DNA from: Owenia fusiformis
Taxonomy: Eukaryota; Annelida; Polychaeta; Sabellida; Oweniidae
Direction: 5' to 3'
Assembly: GCA_903813345.2 (NCBI GenBank)
Contig: CAIIXF020000006.1
Coordinates: 34,137,524-34,201,523 of the forward strand
Length of the DNA: 64,000 bases
Shown here: positions 12,111 to 24,584 of the stretch, one piece after another
Numbering within the stretch: the stretch's first letter is position 1
How the letters are laid out: each line of letters opens with the position of its first letter
Position numbers and translations under genes: made by a program
The notes under the pieces: generated by a model
What the model saw: the letters and a program-made list of their open reading frames with translations, nothing else
Database searches by the model: none
What the model was told of the DNA's origin: nothing

Positions 12111-12770
12111 TTACTTAACCAGTCTTTTCTCTTGCTTTGGAAATAGTGGCCATCGATATGAATTCAGATTCAGCGTTTCCCGTTTTTTAGTCGGAAACAT
12201 AATCTTGCCATATGCGTTAAATCTGCCTCGTTGATATTGATATACAGATGGAAATCTTACTTTCATTCCCATCATGTCCATGACACCCCATCTTTTTTCG
12301 ATTTCGTTTTCATCTTTTCTGCTTGAATGGCGCTTTTGTTGTGGGCGAAAACTACCCCTTTTGTGAAGTGCACCGTAACGTTTCCTTTGTTGAGGCTCAG
12401 ATTCAATATCATACCCCTCATCATTGTTGTCATAGTTACTGTAATAGTAATCTGCGATGTCTGGATGGTTAATGTAGTCATCCTCATCCAAAGGAAACTT
12501 CAAATCCGAATGCTTCTTGTCATTGAGCCCATCAGCAGTGTTGGGGAGATTTTTCATGAACACTTGAAAACAGTGTCGAATCAGTGCCTTGTCTTCGCAG
12601 CAGATATGAGCGTCTTGTTGACACCAGTCACATAGATTACTTAATGGGACGTCATCTTTGCAGTAGTTTTCTATAACTGCAATTTTATCAGCCTTCTCAG
12701 TGAGTTTCCATGGTAAAGCTGTTGTCATAGTAATAACCCATATCAAAATTATATTCCTGCCTGAGATCAT
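12111..12770 (-). CDS. Secreted prohormone / neuropeptide-precursor-like protein, family not recognised
   Basis: Single coding exon of 219 residues. The start is the ATG at 12770, directly after a good acceptor (ATTCTTTCAG), so an intron in the 5' leader is likely. An N-terminal signal peptide is plausible (MISGRN then the hydrophobic run IILIWVITMTTAL). Next comes a cysteine-rich region (about residues 36-70: C-x6-7-C-x2-C-x6-7-CC-x8-C), then an acidic stretch (DEDDY...DYYYSNYDNNDEGYD). The C-terminal third is cut by many dibasic sites: RKR, HKR, QKR, SRK, EKR, KKR, EKR. Processing would release short peptides such as GSFRPQQ, a ~33-residue peptide starting WGVMDMMGMKVRF, and ETLNLNSYRWPLFPKQE. 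No C-terminal glycine for amidation is seen before most sites. The layout is typical of neuropeptide precursors; function is inference. Confidence 0.7.
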   Translation of the reverse strand: MISGRNIILIWVITMTTALPWKLTEKADKIAVIENYCKDDVPLSNLCDWCQQDAHICCEDKALIRHCFQVFMKNLPNTADGLNDKKHSDLKFPLDEDDYINHPDIADYYYSNYDNNDEGYDIESEPQQRKRYGALHKRGSFRPQQKRHSSRKDENEIEKRWGVMDMMGMKVRFPSVYQYQRGRFNAYGKIMFPTKKRETLNLNSYRWPLFPKQEKRLVK

Positions 12771-13122
12771 CTGAAAGAATATTATATTGTGTTCAATCAA
12801 TCATTACTTGTTCAATCAATTGGGCCATCATGCATTGAGGACCTGCAAAGGAATGAAGGAGGTAATTTATGGGCTCTCAATTTATTTTTATTTTAAAAAT
12901 GAATTTGATTTAATGTAGTTCCATATGTTCAGAAATTTTAATGGCTTCCTAATTGTAATTTCTTGTTATTTTCAGGTACATATCACTTATTCTATATAGT
13001 CACGGTCTACAACTTTCAGTTTTGCTCAAAGAGTGTAAATCTAAATTGTTAGTATTACTTCAGCATTGATGAATATTCTACATTTATAAAACTGTAAAAA
13101 GGAAAAAATTCAGTGACCTAAA

Positions 13123-13978
13123 TTTTCACCCCGGAATAGCCTGACAATGGTAAAGTCAGATACCGTTGTCACAATTGGCGAACATAACCGTCGCTTCAAT
13201 TAAATTTTCATGAAATGTATGTTTAATAGAGCACCTACATGGTGTTATAGCATGACGGTGACGTCAAGGCGATTTGCAAAATTTTGTGTAGTTTTGAATT
13301 TCAAACTCAACAGTTTTTCCCTTATTTCATGTTATCCCCGGGCATCAATTTGCAAAGACTACGTTCAAAATAAACATTACTAAATGCATCACCGAATGCG
13401 ATGCTTACATTAATCGTTTATTCTTTCATTGATACACAGTAGTAGAAAATAATGCACCAACCTTAGTTTTCTGTTCTATCGCGGCCATTTTATTGGATAA
13501 ATCAGTGAACGTAGCCGTCCAACCTAGTTTTCAGAGGTGGCGTAACCGTCATGCTATAACAGACTACAATTCATTTGGAACAACAATTACTCAGAGTGTC
13601 TTAATACGCATTGTACAGTGAATAATGTTCTACCATCGAAATAAAGTCTTTAATTTAACTGATCAAAATGAGATGCGGGACAACGGACACTGTAATTACC
13701 ATATTCTGTTGTCTTTCTAAATTACTCAAATTCAGATTCTGTTGTCATTGACGATATCGAAGACCCTATATTGTGGCGATTCACGACCAAATTGATCGAA
13801 AACGGGATTTCATATGATACATCATCACAAGAGCTTAATACATTCACAGAATTAGTGATGATAAAATCCCATAAAATGAGGACCAAGTGATTAAACAGTT
13901 GAGGCGACAGTTATGTCCGCCATTTGTGACAACCGTATCTGACTTTACCGTTGTCAGGCTATTCAGGTGTGATTTTTG
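13123..13978. mobile_element. Foldback element, family F, ~855 bp
   Basis: Left end AATAGCCTGACAATGGTAAA (13136 on) and right end complement AATAGCCTGACAACGGTAAA are inverted. Similarity of the arms continues inward past GTCAGATACCGTTGTCACAA. A second, partial copy lies at 16996-17341. Confidence 0.85.
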
Positions 13979-14378
13979 TCTGCATTCTGAAATCAAGTTA
14001 ATGTAATTGTTCACTGGCAGAAGATGACTCCATGCTATAGCATAGGAGCAATGATTTGATGAGTGTTCAGCTTTAAGACATATGCATTTCTTGATACCAC
14101 ACTTTTGAAAAAATTGAATTTTTTACTTCACAAAGATAAATAATTTTGATGAATTTACCCTGTAATGACATTTTTAATGTGCCTTTGTTGCAATTTTTGA
14201 CATAATTAGCAATATATTAAACAAAACATACATAAAATTGTATTTTTTCAAAGAGGAATAATAAAAGATGAAGGTGGTGACCTATGCTTTTATTTTCTTC
14301 AAACTGATTTTTATTATTAAACTTTCCAGTGCACAAAAAATGGTGTAAAATACAAAGTTGATGAAAGTGAAAATGAAA

Positions 14379-14423
14379 ATAACATAATAATTATGCTTCA
14401 TTGGTGTAATGAAGCATAATTAT
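14379..14423. repeat. Short palindrome around TAATTATGCTTCATT
   Basis: ATAATTATGCTTCATT and its complement AATGAAGCATAATTAT are separated by GGTGT. Weaker inverted similarity (GAAAATG / CATTTTC) extends outward. Probably a small foldback relic. Confidence 0.75.
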
Positions 14424-16995
14424 GTCATCACGTCATGGTCATTTTCATATAAACATATTTGCTCTATATCTTAGTTATTTTTAGGCCTCAATGATTAATG
14501 AATCTTTTCAAGTTGATTCCAGAATGATTGATTTCTCCTATCATTTGACTCTTTTGGAAGACTGCATATGTACTGATTCTAACAAACATTACCATTATCA
14601 TTTTAGGAGAAGATATCCCATTACTCACACAATTTAACTGACATGATTATTACACCAAGCTGTTAATTTATAACAATGAAAGCCAGCCCACATTTATTGC
14701 TCAGTGGTTGCTTTTCTCTGATGCAATGGCTCTCTGTTCGATAACTAGTAATTCAGGCAATACATTTGCTGCTTGCTCATAGAAATTCAAGGTGACACTC
14801 TATAGTATATGATGTGTCCATCTATGTTTTACCCTTTCCATTTATTTGACTTTACTTCTTAAAAGAGAGCTTCCTCTCACTTTTAGCTATGTACGAGTAC
14901 ATGGAGGATAACATGTAGCTCCTTCAAAAAGCCCCCCCCCCCCTGGTCTGTCGTCGGTGATTACATGCATGAATAAAGGATTTAAGCCCAGAACTTAATG
15001 CATTGTAGGATGATTTAACAATGTTTGTATTGTTTCCAGATATTAGCATGAGTGCCGGGCATGAGTGTGACAGCACAAATGCAAAAGACTAGGAAACAGT
15101 GCATAGTAAGTGGATTAAAGTCAAGTGCTTAAATTCTTTTCACACATTGCAAAATATTTCATACACTTGAATGAATGATTTTTCGCCAGGGAATAACAAG
15201 GCAAGTGCTTGTGCAGGTCAAATGGTAAGTGTTGAATGGTTGTCAATGTGACAACTTGACCCTTGCAAAGTTTCCTTGAAAATATATTTTGAAGTCTTTT
15301 CGTATCTTTTAGGTGATATTGTATAAATATTTGTAATGTGCGAAAATAATTTAAGCCCCAGACTTGATGCATTGTGATTGATTCATTCCGCCCAGGCATT
15401 GTTTCCTAAACTTAGCACTTGATGCCACGCATCTCGTGCAAAGTTTGAAACAGCACCTTTGAGGAATGATAACCAGGCTACAATGCTCCGAGTCCAGGGC
15501 TTAAAGGGTTCCGATTAGCATCCCGTATAAAAACAATATGGCGGCTCCAGGCGAATCAACTGGATCAGTCCATTTTTAAGAAATAAGGGGAGTTCTGTAA
15601 AATCCAGTTAATTGAAATTGTCTTTGAGATAAAGTAATCCGTTTATAATGATTTTGAAAACGTTATCCAAAGAGTGATTGCGTTCAAAGAATACATGTAC
15701 AACAGCCAATATAAATCCTTGTATTAGAAACCGGTTTGTCTTGCTTTGTTTCATTTGTAGGATATTTCATATGCCAAGCTGTGTGCTATTACGTTATGGG
15801 GAAATTTAGATGCCAATTTTTCCTTATTATACACAAATAGAAGATCCTGAAACTTCATCCATAAATGTGGAATTGATTTGTCAAAATAAAAATCACCCTT
15901 TTATAAATGTGTGACGATCTATAATATACTTATGCTATATAACAGTTAGAGGTGTTGACACAACGACCTCAAACCTGTGAACCCTTGAGTATTATTCCGG
16001 GATCGGGCCTTTTATACTAAACGGTGAGCAACACCAGAAACGAGCGTTCGATTTGCTAAACGATATGCGTCACCCTTTAAATCTTTGGACATTCATTCAA
16101 CACTAACCATTTAACTTTCATACATGCCATAAGCACCTGGATTGTTATTTTTATTTACTGTGATAGTCTGAATGATGTTATCAGTTTCACCAGAACCTCA
16201 AAAATACCCTGGGCAATTATATGAAATACCGTATCGTGTGCATTTCCTGGGACATAAATCTAAATTGTTTTGGCTTTATTTGACTGATTTGAAATATTTA
16301 TGAAAAATCATGCCCGGCATAGTGTGGTGAATAGGGTGAAAATCCATCTAGATGGAGGCGACAAATTAGACAAACGCAGCTTGGAATAATAATTCCCAGC
16401 AGGTTGTCATACTTATTATTACATAAGTAGCCTAGTTTGTACGCTTGTGATATGATTAACAACCTACACATGAGTGTCATTGTCTTAACTGGATAGAGTT
16501 TCATGATGTTGGACTTATCTATCTACGAAGTATGAATAGCCCATTCTGATACTCATAGCAGCTCTCTCTGTTGCATCGCAGAAGGATACAGATGGAGGGC
16601 GTGGCTTACCACGATATGTGAATAGCCTTATCACGTGTATCATTAAAGATTAATGATGTAATATTTGATTAGATAGTTCAAGGGAAACAGTTCACTGGGG
16701 AATGGCTTTGAATAGTTTCAATATGATATTTCACTAGAAGGTCATAGACAATATGCAGTGAAACCTGGAAAGTAGAACACCTTAAAAAGTGGAACACTTT
16801 TCAGAGGCCTTAGAAGATCAATTGACTTAATGTTAAATGAACCTGAATAAGTGGAACACTTTTTGGAGGTACCGAATGTGTTCCACACTTCAACATGTTT
16901 TACTGTACTCAGTATTTGTGGGTACAGTGTTTTTTTTATTAATTTAAGCAATCAAATTTTGTTTGTTTTGAAATTGAAATTTTTATTATTCTATT

Positions 16996-17341
16996 TACCG
17001 TTGTCATTTTCCTATGTTCCAACGCAATACATCTACCATAGTCCGTTGTCACATCTTATCATATGCCGTTGTCTTCGTAAATTATTTCAAATTCAGATTC
17101 CGTTGTCCGGATTGACGATATCGAAGACGCTATATTGTGGCGATTCACGACCCCATTGATAGAAATTGGGATTTCATATAATACATCATCACACGAGCTT
17201 AACACATGCGCAGAATTAGCGACGATAAAGTCCCATGGAACGAGGACCAAGTGATTAAAGAGTTGAAGCGACGCGGTTACGTCCGCCATTTGTGACAACG
17301 GTATCTGACTTTACCGTTGTCAGGCTATTCCGTTGTGACAT
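16996..17341. mobile_element. Partial family F element with a 75-codon open frame on the minus strand
   Basis: The segment 17080-17335 matches 13725-13970. Here a minus-strand frame starting MADVTASLQLFNH (ATG at 17289) stays open to 17059. In the 13-kb copy the same frame is broken by a stop within about ten codons. This may be a captured first exon or chance; I do not recognise the protein. Confidence 0.6.
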
Positions 17342-17807
17342 GGCAATTACTTTTGCAAATTCATTTATCTCTGAACAAAGATAATTACTATTTACTTTCT
17401 CTAAATAAATAGGAAGCATTTTGATGGAATTTTACACCTCCAATGGTGTGGTACAGTGTCACTTCCGATTCTTAATAAACTCCTGAGACTAATTTGGATG
17501 CACAGATTATTCACTTTATATACATTTCTATGAATTCTGAAATTACCGTATTTCAATTTCAGTGCCAGCCCTGTGGAAAATTCCATTTTATGATAAAAAA
17601 TATGACTGTATTGATTGTTATACAGTACCATTAGGAATAACATGAACATACTTATTTTATAAAAAATTTAGTACGTCTGGACTAGTACGTCTTCATTTTT
17701 TTAAATAATAAAAAATAAGTCTTGTCAAGGGGAGGGGCAAAATGATTATTACTTCAACCTGTTAATTTGTAACAAGCCCACCCGGGTAGCTCATAATATC
17801 AAAACTA

Positions 17808-18180
17808 TAGTACACGGGTTGTCCAAAAAGTTTTGCACAAATATATTTAATTATGAAAATAATGAACCAATCGTGTTCATATTTGGTAAGTTTGTGCCCC
17901 CATCTTATTCCCTTACACTGTCAGGTTTTCATGTATGTTTGATTATTTCTTAACATTTTATGCTTGCTATGGTAACCAAGGTGATTGCGACACGGTCCAT
18001 ATCATTGTTAAAGAGAAAACAAGTAATATATAAAGCACAATATCACTAAACATGCCCAAATATACTTACATAAACTATCAACAAGCCAAAGAATGACCGT
18101 AAACATACTCTTCAAACATCTTGAACAAATCACCTGATTTTATGACGTTATCAAAATTCTCATATCAATTTATGAAATAT
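17808..18180. mobile_element. Likely mariner-type end remnant
   Basis: The phrase CGGGTTGTCCAAAAAGTTTT at about 17816 is typical of Tc1/mariner terminal repeats. No matching second end or transposase was found, so only the one end is proposed. Confidence 0.4.
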
Positions 18181-18726
18181 TGGAGAATATAACTCAAAAT
18201 AATAAAGTTGAGGCAGAAAACATTGATAGAATACATGTTAAAGAATGGGAAAACAGAATTACACAAGTTCAAAGTTCAAATCATTCATGCATCAAGACAT
18301 TGCATACGATGACTCCTATAGGCATTGCTAGGTATTCCAAGATGGAATTAGACAAAGGGAAATGTATTGAAGGTAGCTGTAGTTATCAGAAGGCTTGACA
18401 TCCTATAGATAGGAGGGTTCAGACATGGTTTCAAAGACTGGACAGAATGCTACAAGTAATGCATTACTGCAACGGAAGACTACATAAGAACTCTATATTT
18501 TGATCGATTTATTATACATCAATTATAACATAACCTGACTAACACAGAATGACCGAACAATTTCAGCCTTTCAAGGCATTCACGAAATTAATTCAATTTA
18601 ATGACCGCATATGGACCATAAGACCATTGGTTTACATTCTAAAGTCAATATATCTCAAGAAGCTTGTTGTGTATGGTCCTGAAATTTCAGATATGAATGT
18701 AAGACAGGTAATACTGTATCCGTAAG

Positions 18727-19121
18727 AAAGGACGATTCTCGGTTTGGAGAACGCAGTTCATCAATCTAAATGCGCATTTTCCCTGCTTCGGACAAATTTG
18801 ATTTTTTTTTACATAATATAGATTTGAATGTCTTCTTTTGAACAGTTATAATTTAATTTGGGTAATATTTCTAGATTTTTCGCAAAAAATATAAGCGCAG
18901 TACACTATTGAACTACCTTCCCCAAATCGAGACTTGTATTTTATTGAATCGGTCTAATTGAGCATTATCCCTGCTTCAGACCAATTTGTTATTTCTACAT
19001 CTTGTAGATTTAAATGTTCTCTTTTGAATATTCAAAGTTTAATTTGGGTAATATTTCTATATTTTTCATGAAAAAAATTATTAGCCCAGGAGACTGTTCT
19101 CCAAACCGAGAATCGTCCTTT
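18727..19121. mobile_element. MITE, 395 bp, 26-bp perfect terminal inverted repeats
   Basis: Left AAAGGACGATTCTCGGTTTG... and the exact complement on the right (26/26). Inside, a ~120-bp block occurs twice as a direct repeat (about 18770-18895 and 18955-19080; both contain CCCTGCTTC and TTTAATTTGGGTAATATTTC). Confidence 0.92.
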
Positions 19122-20044
19122 CATGTAAAACAATAAAATCCCTTCTCTTGAGAAGCATTCGTGAAAACTCGAACGACCCTTGTAATTGGTCATTAAAACA
19201 GATATGTCATTTATTTATTAACTACACAAGATGTCTGAAAGATTATTAATTGATAAAAAGGCACATTGTAGAACGGAACAATCAGCACCATCCAGTTTGA
19301 CTCGTGAGAGATGGCAAACATTTGATTCATTGACATTGTATTTGTATTTACATTTTTATAAGAGTACGTGTAATTATAAGTAGAAAAATTATTACAACAT
19401 AAATAAATCAAACAAAATTCCAATAATGGACTAGTTTTATAGAATCTATTATAGAAAAACATAATTCAACTTACCATTGAGCTTGTTAAGATTTGAATCT
19501 GTATCCTTTTTCTAATGTTTCCTTACTGAAGTACCAATCGGCTTATTCGAGATTATTTATCACCTTGACGTTGTTCATACAGTACGATGATGTCCAATGT
19601 CTCAGTCACATTATCATTTCCATGTGCTTTGTGATGTGCTGCTATTTGATATTTCCCTGCTACTGGTTAAGAAGTTCTTACTCTATGCCTTAAACTAGAA
19701 AATGTTCATTGTTGGCAATACTAAATAATGAATAAGTCTAGCAACTTTTATTTTCTCAAAACTAATTCTTCTGGAGTAAAAGCAATAATGTCTTCCCAGA
19801 CGTAGGATGAAGAAAAGTTATAACTGAGATCCTGTTTAAATACCAATCTATGACGCTCATAGTCATTTACGTGGGGTCTAGAAAACGGAAGTGAAAATTA
19901 ATTAGAATTAGTTATCTTGTACAGAATTGGTGGGTTGCCAAATAAGAACAGTAATCGAGGGAATATAGAAAAAATCATTTTGATATGTTCATTGGAAAAT
20001 CCCAAAATGAACACCATAATTGGAGATGTCATTCATCGATTATA

Positions 20045-20664
20045 CAGGGTGGGCCAAAAAAACAATACTTGAGTTTAAAGATGAATATCATATGATATAT
20101 GTTAAATCATGACATGTATTATCACTTTAAAGATAAATCATTTCCTAACAAAATGACACCATCCAATTGAAACCCCGTTTTTTTCTTGTGGAGTTAGAGA
20201 CTGAAATTGACACCAGGGATGTCATGAGCGACAAAATAATTATTCACTGCGAATTTCCAAATTGTTGAAATGAAGGAAAATTTAAACTTTGGCACCTTCA
20301 AAAGAGGTACATTTATACACCTTTAGTGCAAAATTCACCAATAATACTTATTCCCTTGAATTGACTATCAACTGGGTATTACTCTTAAATAGATTTATAA
20401 TGATTCAGTCGACCATATTGAGTGAAGCTGTGACTATGGTATGAAGGGAAATTCGGGGATTTTCATTTTTCCATTTTTGGCCACTCGTGACACCTCTGGT
20501 GTCATTTTTAGCCTCTAACTCCACAAGAAAACAAGCGTTTTTCAATCAGATGTTGTTATATTGTAAGGGCCTTTAAAACAATATATTATACATGGCATGG
20601 TTTAAGATATATCATATGAATCAATCATATTTAAACTAGGGTATTGGTTTTTTGGCCCACCCTG
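20045..20664. mobile_element. Tc1/mariner-type foldback MITE, 620 bp, TA target duplication
   Basis: Ends are CAGGGTGGGCCAAAAAAACA and its near-complement, each flanked by TA (20043-20044 and 20665-20666). Interior arms also pair (AGTTAGAG... with CTCTAACTCCACAAGAAA). A solo end of the same family lies at 25700-25858. Confidence 0.9.
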
Positions 20665-21139
20665 TATATGTTAGTCCAGATTAAGACTGGCAAAGTGTCT
20701 CTTTACTACCTGTTCAAATCAATGTTATGGCGAATTATTGTCAGTGTGGGTGTTTCCAGACCTGAGATCAACCATGGTCAATGAATAGGCCGGGAGCCAG
20801 CAAGCCAAAAGTCAGGGTAGCTGAAAAACAAGTTTCATCAATGTAATTTTGCTGCTTGTGTTCCATAATTGTCAGTATGAAGTATGGCAAGTTTGTTATG
20901 ATGGGTGTGGCTGTGAGGGCTGTTACAGTGGGATGGAAAAGTTGGAGTAGTTCAACTGGAAAGTGTAACTAATGTTTATGGTGTTTGATTATACCTTATA
21001 CTTTCAAGAACTATTAACCGTTAACAGACTAGACATTTCTAATGGTGGGGGACCCCTCCAAGAATTATATAACTACCTCACAAGAATTGAACTAAATCAA
21101 CTGAAAAGTGTATCTCATGAAATTAATAGTACAATAACG

Positions 21140-22070
21140 TCATTTCGAAGGGCAATATTAAGCAAATATTTCATTCTATGGAGGGCAATACCTGTTCATC
21201 TTTCAATGATTTTTGCAGCATGTATTGCCCGCAGCCCGGAGGGCGAGGGAAATACATGTTGCAAAAATCATTGAAAGTGCAACAGGTATTGCCCGAACAT
21301 AGAATGAAATATTTGTTTTATTATATCATTGCTAGACATTCGCTACGATCAATAAATGCATTTCAAAGAAAGAAATACTATTTGTTTTAACCTGTGAACC
21401 TGTGAAATGCTTTCTCATAGCAACATAAGCTGTCTTTGATCTGATGAATTCAGAGTCGTTGATGATATTTATATCATTGCGTAGACTTTGTATGTGCCTA
21501 TTGAGTCCCTCAAAAGTCTCTCTAAAGCTCTTTGAGAAGGAAATAAAGATAAACAAACAAACAAACAAACAAACAAATAAACAAACATGACGAATACTTT
21601 GCAAACTGGCACTCTTGTAATATTCCCCATCCTTCTTTCGCAGTTCAAGAAAAAAATCCTCTAAAATTCCATCCAGAACAATTTTAGTGATAGATTTAAC
21701 GTCTATTTCGATATCTTTTTCGTCCACATAACACTTGAAAATGTTCCAAGACCTTTCCGTTGATTTAATGGTGTTTTTAGAATGCACATCCCTCAAGATG
21801 TCGTTCTTTTCATCGGAATTCAGACTTTTAAATCTTTTTCCGTCTGCCATTTTAATGCACGTCACAACTGTACTGGACGAAACGGGATGATTAAGAATTC
21901 CCGGGCGGGCAATACGCCGGGCAATACGCCGGGCAATACGTCTTTTATAATTCAAAAATTAAGGGAGCTGTGAAATACGCTTTGGTATTTTTGATCACAT
22001 GGTACTGAATCAACCAATCAAAGGACACAAATTCTAGCAATGATATAATAAAGTGAAATATTGGACTGAG
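21140..22070. mobile_element. Composite element around a Crypton-derived ORF
   Basis: TTTATTATATCATTGCTAG (about 21317) and its complement CTAGCAATGATATAATAAA (about 22034) bracket the ORF at 21332-21850. A palindrome at 21160-21310 (TGCAGCATGTATTGCCC against GGGCGAGGGAAATACATG) sits next to the left side. The G+C-rich 12-13-bp unit GCCGGGCAATAC is repeated at 21900-21942. Boundaries are approximate. Confidence 0.6.
21332..21850 (-). CDS. Crypton-derived (KIAA1958/ZMYM2/QRICH1-like) N-terminal fragment
   Basis: From the ATG at 21850 the frame reads MADGKRFKSLNSDEKNDIL, then SKNTIKSTERSWNIFKCY, ELRKKDGEYYKSASLQSIR and GLNRHIQSLRNDINI. These motifs match the core-binding part of tyrosine-recombinase-like DUF3504 proteins found in Crypton transposons and host genes derived from them. 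The frame is interrupted by VCLFVCLFVCLF from a GTTT microsatellite. Removing 21509-21586 as a 78-bp GT-AG intron restores the usual RHGLNRH join. The frame ends at 21332 without the catalytic domain, so this is a truncated copy or a first exon. Confidence 0.6.
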   Translation of the reverse strand: MADGKRFKSLNSDEKNDILRDVHSKNTIKSTERSWNIFKCYVDEKDIEIDVKSITKIVLDGILEDFFLELRKKDGEYYKSASLQSIRHVCLFVCLFVCLFIFISFSKSFRETFEGLNRHIQSLRNDINIINDSEFIRSKTAYVAMRKHFTGSQVKTNSISFFEMHLLIVANV

Positions 22071-22389
22071 GGCCGAATTCGAATAGTATTATTACCACCA
22101 CCACTGAAACAGCAAGAAAATCTTACGCACTGAACGATAACTTATTTCCCAAGGAAAATTGCCGGTCATTAATTGCATTCTTGACCGGCAATATTGACCG
22201 CCACTTTGACGTCACATATTGCTCAGTTCGATATAGTAAAATTAATGCTTTCTAAACTAGCACTAAAACCCCTAGAACTGGCCCGGCAAGGTGGAAATAA
22301 TTGAAAATAGTTCATTGCCATACCATACCAAGACAGTATGCCAAAAGATCATTGCAATTTGTTTTGGGGTATCCCCAAAACACACTCCC

Positions 22390-22600
22390 AATATAAGCTA
22401 GATCATAAAATCATAAAACTGATTGAGATTTGTTCATCACCATCCAAGGTATGCAAAATGAGCATTGCCAGACAGTTTCTGTGGCCGGGTACCTCCGACA
22501 GACACACAACTCCAATATTAAGCTAGATCAACTCAAAAGCGTAACTCATAGACATTATTGAAATTTGTTCATCACCATCCAAGGTATGCAAAATGATCAC
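22390..22600. repeat. Direct duplication, ~75 bp, spaced 125 bp
   Basis: The block AAGCTAGATCA ... ATTTGTTCATCACCATCCAA GGTATGCAAAATGA occurs at about 22396-22468 and again at 22521-22597. A more distant relative (AACTAAATCAACTGAAAAGTG) is at 21090. Unit function unknown. Confidence 0.7.
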
Positions 22601-22650
22601 AGAAGTTCATATGCCTGAACAGCACCTCAATACGCATTTGATATTATCTT

Positions 22651-22835
22651 AACTTGTATTCGCAAATGCAAATAACGGCTGTCGGCTACATGATTAACTT
22701 ACCTTTTTTATGTCAAACTCAATTAGATATGAATGGAATAGTGACAGGTACTGTTCATATTTCAATGAGTTGGTAATAAAATAGTAGGTTAATCCGGTAG
22801 CCGACAGCCGGAAGTTGCATTCGCGAATACAAGGT
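22651..22835. mobile_element. MITE, 185 bp, ~39-bp terminal inverted repeats
   Basis: Left AACTTGTATTCGCAAATGCA...GGCTGTCGGCTAC; the right end is its complement with few changes (GTAGCCGACAGCC...TTCGCGAATACAAGGTT). Confidence 0.88.
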
Positions 22836-23520
22836 TACATGTTTGGATTGTAATGCTAAAAATGCGATTGAATAAGACTTTTATGTAATGTTATATTCTC
22901 ATGCTTAAATAAAATAAATGGAAAAGTGGTTGCTGTAACTTTACAATAGTTATAAGCTCCTAACACCAATAGCACGCTTTTCAAAAATTGCTTCTAATAT
23001 TTAACACTCTCTCAGTCTTTGATGGCACTTTAGATCAACAAGGCATTAACATGCAAAATGTCACCACCTTTCATTTGTTACGGACGCTGACCGCCATACA
23101 CAAAAGTTGGAGACAATATGTCCATACTTCTGGTGGTGACATTGTAACAACCCTCGTTGTTACTTTTATTATTTATAGCCTCTTTCTATTGTTACAAATA
23201 TTTTGTAAGGGTCATTAATTGCATTTTAGTTTATTTTGTAAGATTTGTAAAGTTCACATTAACTTTTCCAACTTTTGAATTTGGTGGCAAGAACGCCTTG
23301 CAGAATAGTTTGAAGGCCCTGCAGATCCTATAGCTCTAAGGTCAAGGTCTTAGTCTATTAGTAGCCAATTAGAATACTGGAATTTAGGAATTTAGGGGTT
23401 TGGTCAGGAGAGGCTATTATGAACAAGATGGAGGATTAGGTTGAATTTATTGTGCGGTTAAATTGCCTAAAATGGTGAACTTAAAGTCCAGTTAGGATAG
23501 CTATTTTAGGATATATATAT

Positions 23521-24380
23521 ACATGAAAAAAGTTTCAGTCTTTTTCCTCATAGGTTTACATGTTAAACCCCATGTATCTTTAGACTCTATTTTCTAAGCC
23601 CGAAATGAAAGAAAACTGACAATGGAAATGGAAATGCACCTTGACTCTATTCTCTATATTTCAGAAAATTTTCAATTCAATCTCTCCGTTACGATATGTC
23701 AAAAAATGATGTCAAATTTGAGGAATTTAAAAAAATGGCAGAACCTATGTAAACCAATGGGAAGTGGTTGTTTCCAAAAGTCATATAAGAAAATATCCAT
23801 GCATTCAATTGCTCTCAAAAATCGAATTTAAATAGACAATTGAATTTGCTAACTTGTCTACAACAAAATATTGATTTGTTTCTCCAGGTTTTGCAAAGTT
23901 ATGAATCTCAAAAGTCAAAATCATTTCTCAATAAACCTCCCATTGAAATAACACAGCCGGGGTCAAAAATGAGTTGTCAAAAAAACGGTTGATGCTCTAT
24001 GTCGGTAATTCTCACTAAGTAAGCTTAACACCAAACATGCAGAAAGTAAAACAATTCAATTGTCTACTCAGAATTTATTTTTAATAAATGTTTTACCGAA
24101 TAGATATCCAAAAATCTGATTTGCCCCTAACCCTTCCCATTGGTTAACATGTGTTCTGCCATCTTTTTAAAAATTCCTCAACTTTGCCATCAATTTTTGA
24201 CATATTGTAATAGAGAGAATAAATTGAAAATTTCCTGAAATATAGAGAATAGAGTCAATGTACATTGTACATATCCATTTACATTATCAGTTTTCTTTCA
24301 TTTCGGGCTTAGAAAATAGATACATGGGGTTTAACTTGTAAACCTATGAGGAAAAAGACTGAGCTTTAACTTTTTTTGAG
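23521..24380. mobile_element. Foldback element, ~860 bp, arms ~260 bp
   Basis: Left arm phrases CAGTCTTTTTCCTCATAGGT, CATTTCGGGCTTAG (complement), AATGGCAGAACCTATG and ACCAATGGGAAG all recur inverted at 24130-24365. The loop is about 23790-24120. Confidence 0.88.
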
Positions 24381-24584
24381 GAGAATATTTACATTCTTTC
24401 TTCAACCATCATATAACTTGGAACATGGACTTCACTATTGCACCACTGAAGTTTAAGCGTATACAATATTGACTCACTCCGAGCACCAAACTGTTTACTT
24501 AGCAGTCGATATACCCAAAGGCAACCTGGTTGAAAGTCGCGCATGCGCGATCGAGGTAGGATAGTGTGTACTAACATGCACTTT

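Noticed and set aside
12327-12635. Plus-strand 102-codon ORF
   Set aside because: Antisense to the prohormone-like gene, whose signal peptide and dibasic sites are more convincing.
15538-15582. TATA-like CGTATAAAAA followed by ATGGCGGCTCCAGGC as a possible first exon
   Set aside because: The frame ends after 13 codons and no good donor precedes the stop.
18180-18398. 72-codon ORF beside the mariner-like end
   Set aside because: No transposase motif is visible and the length is expected by chance.
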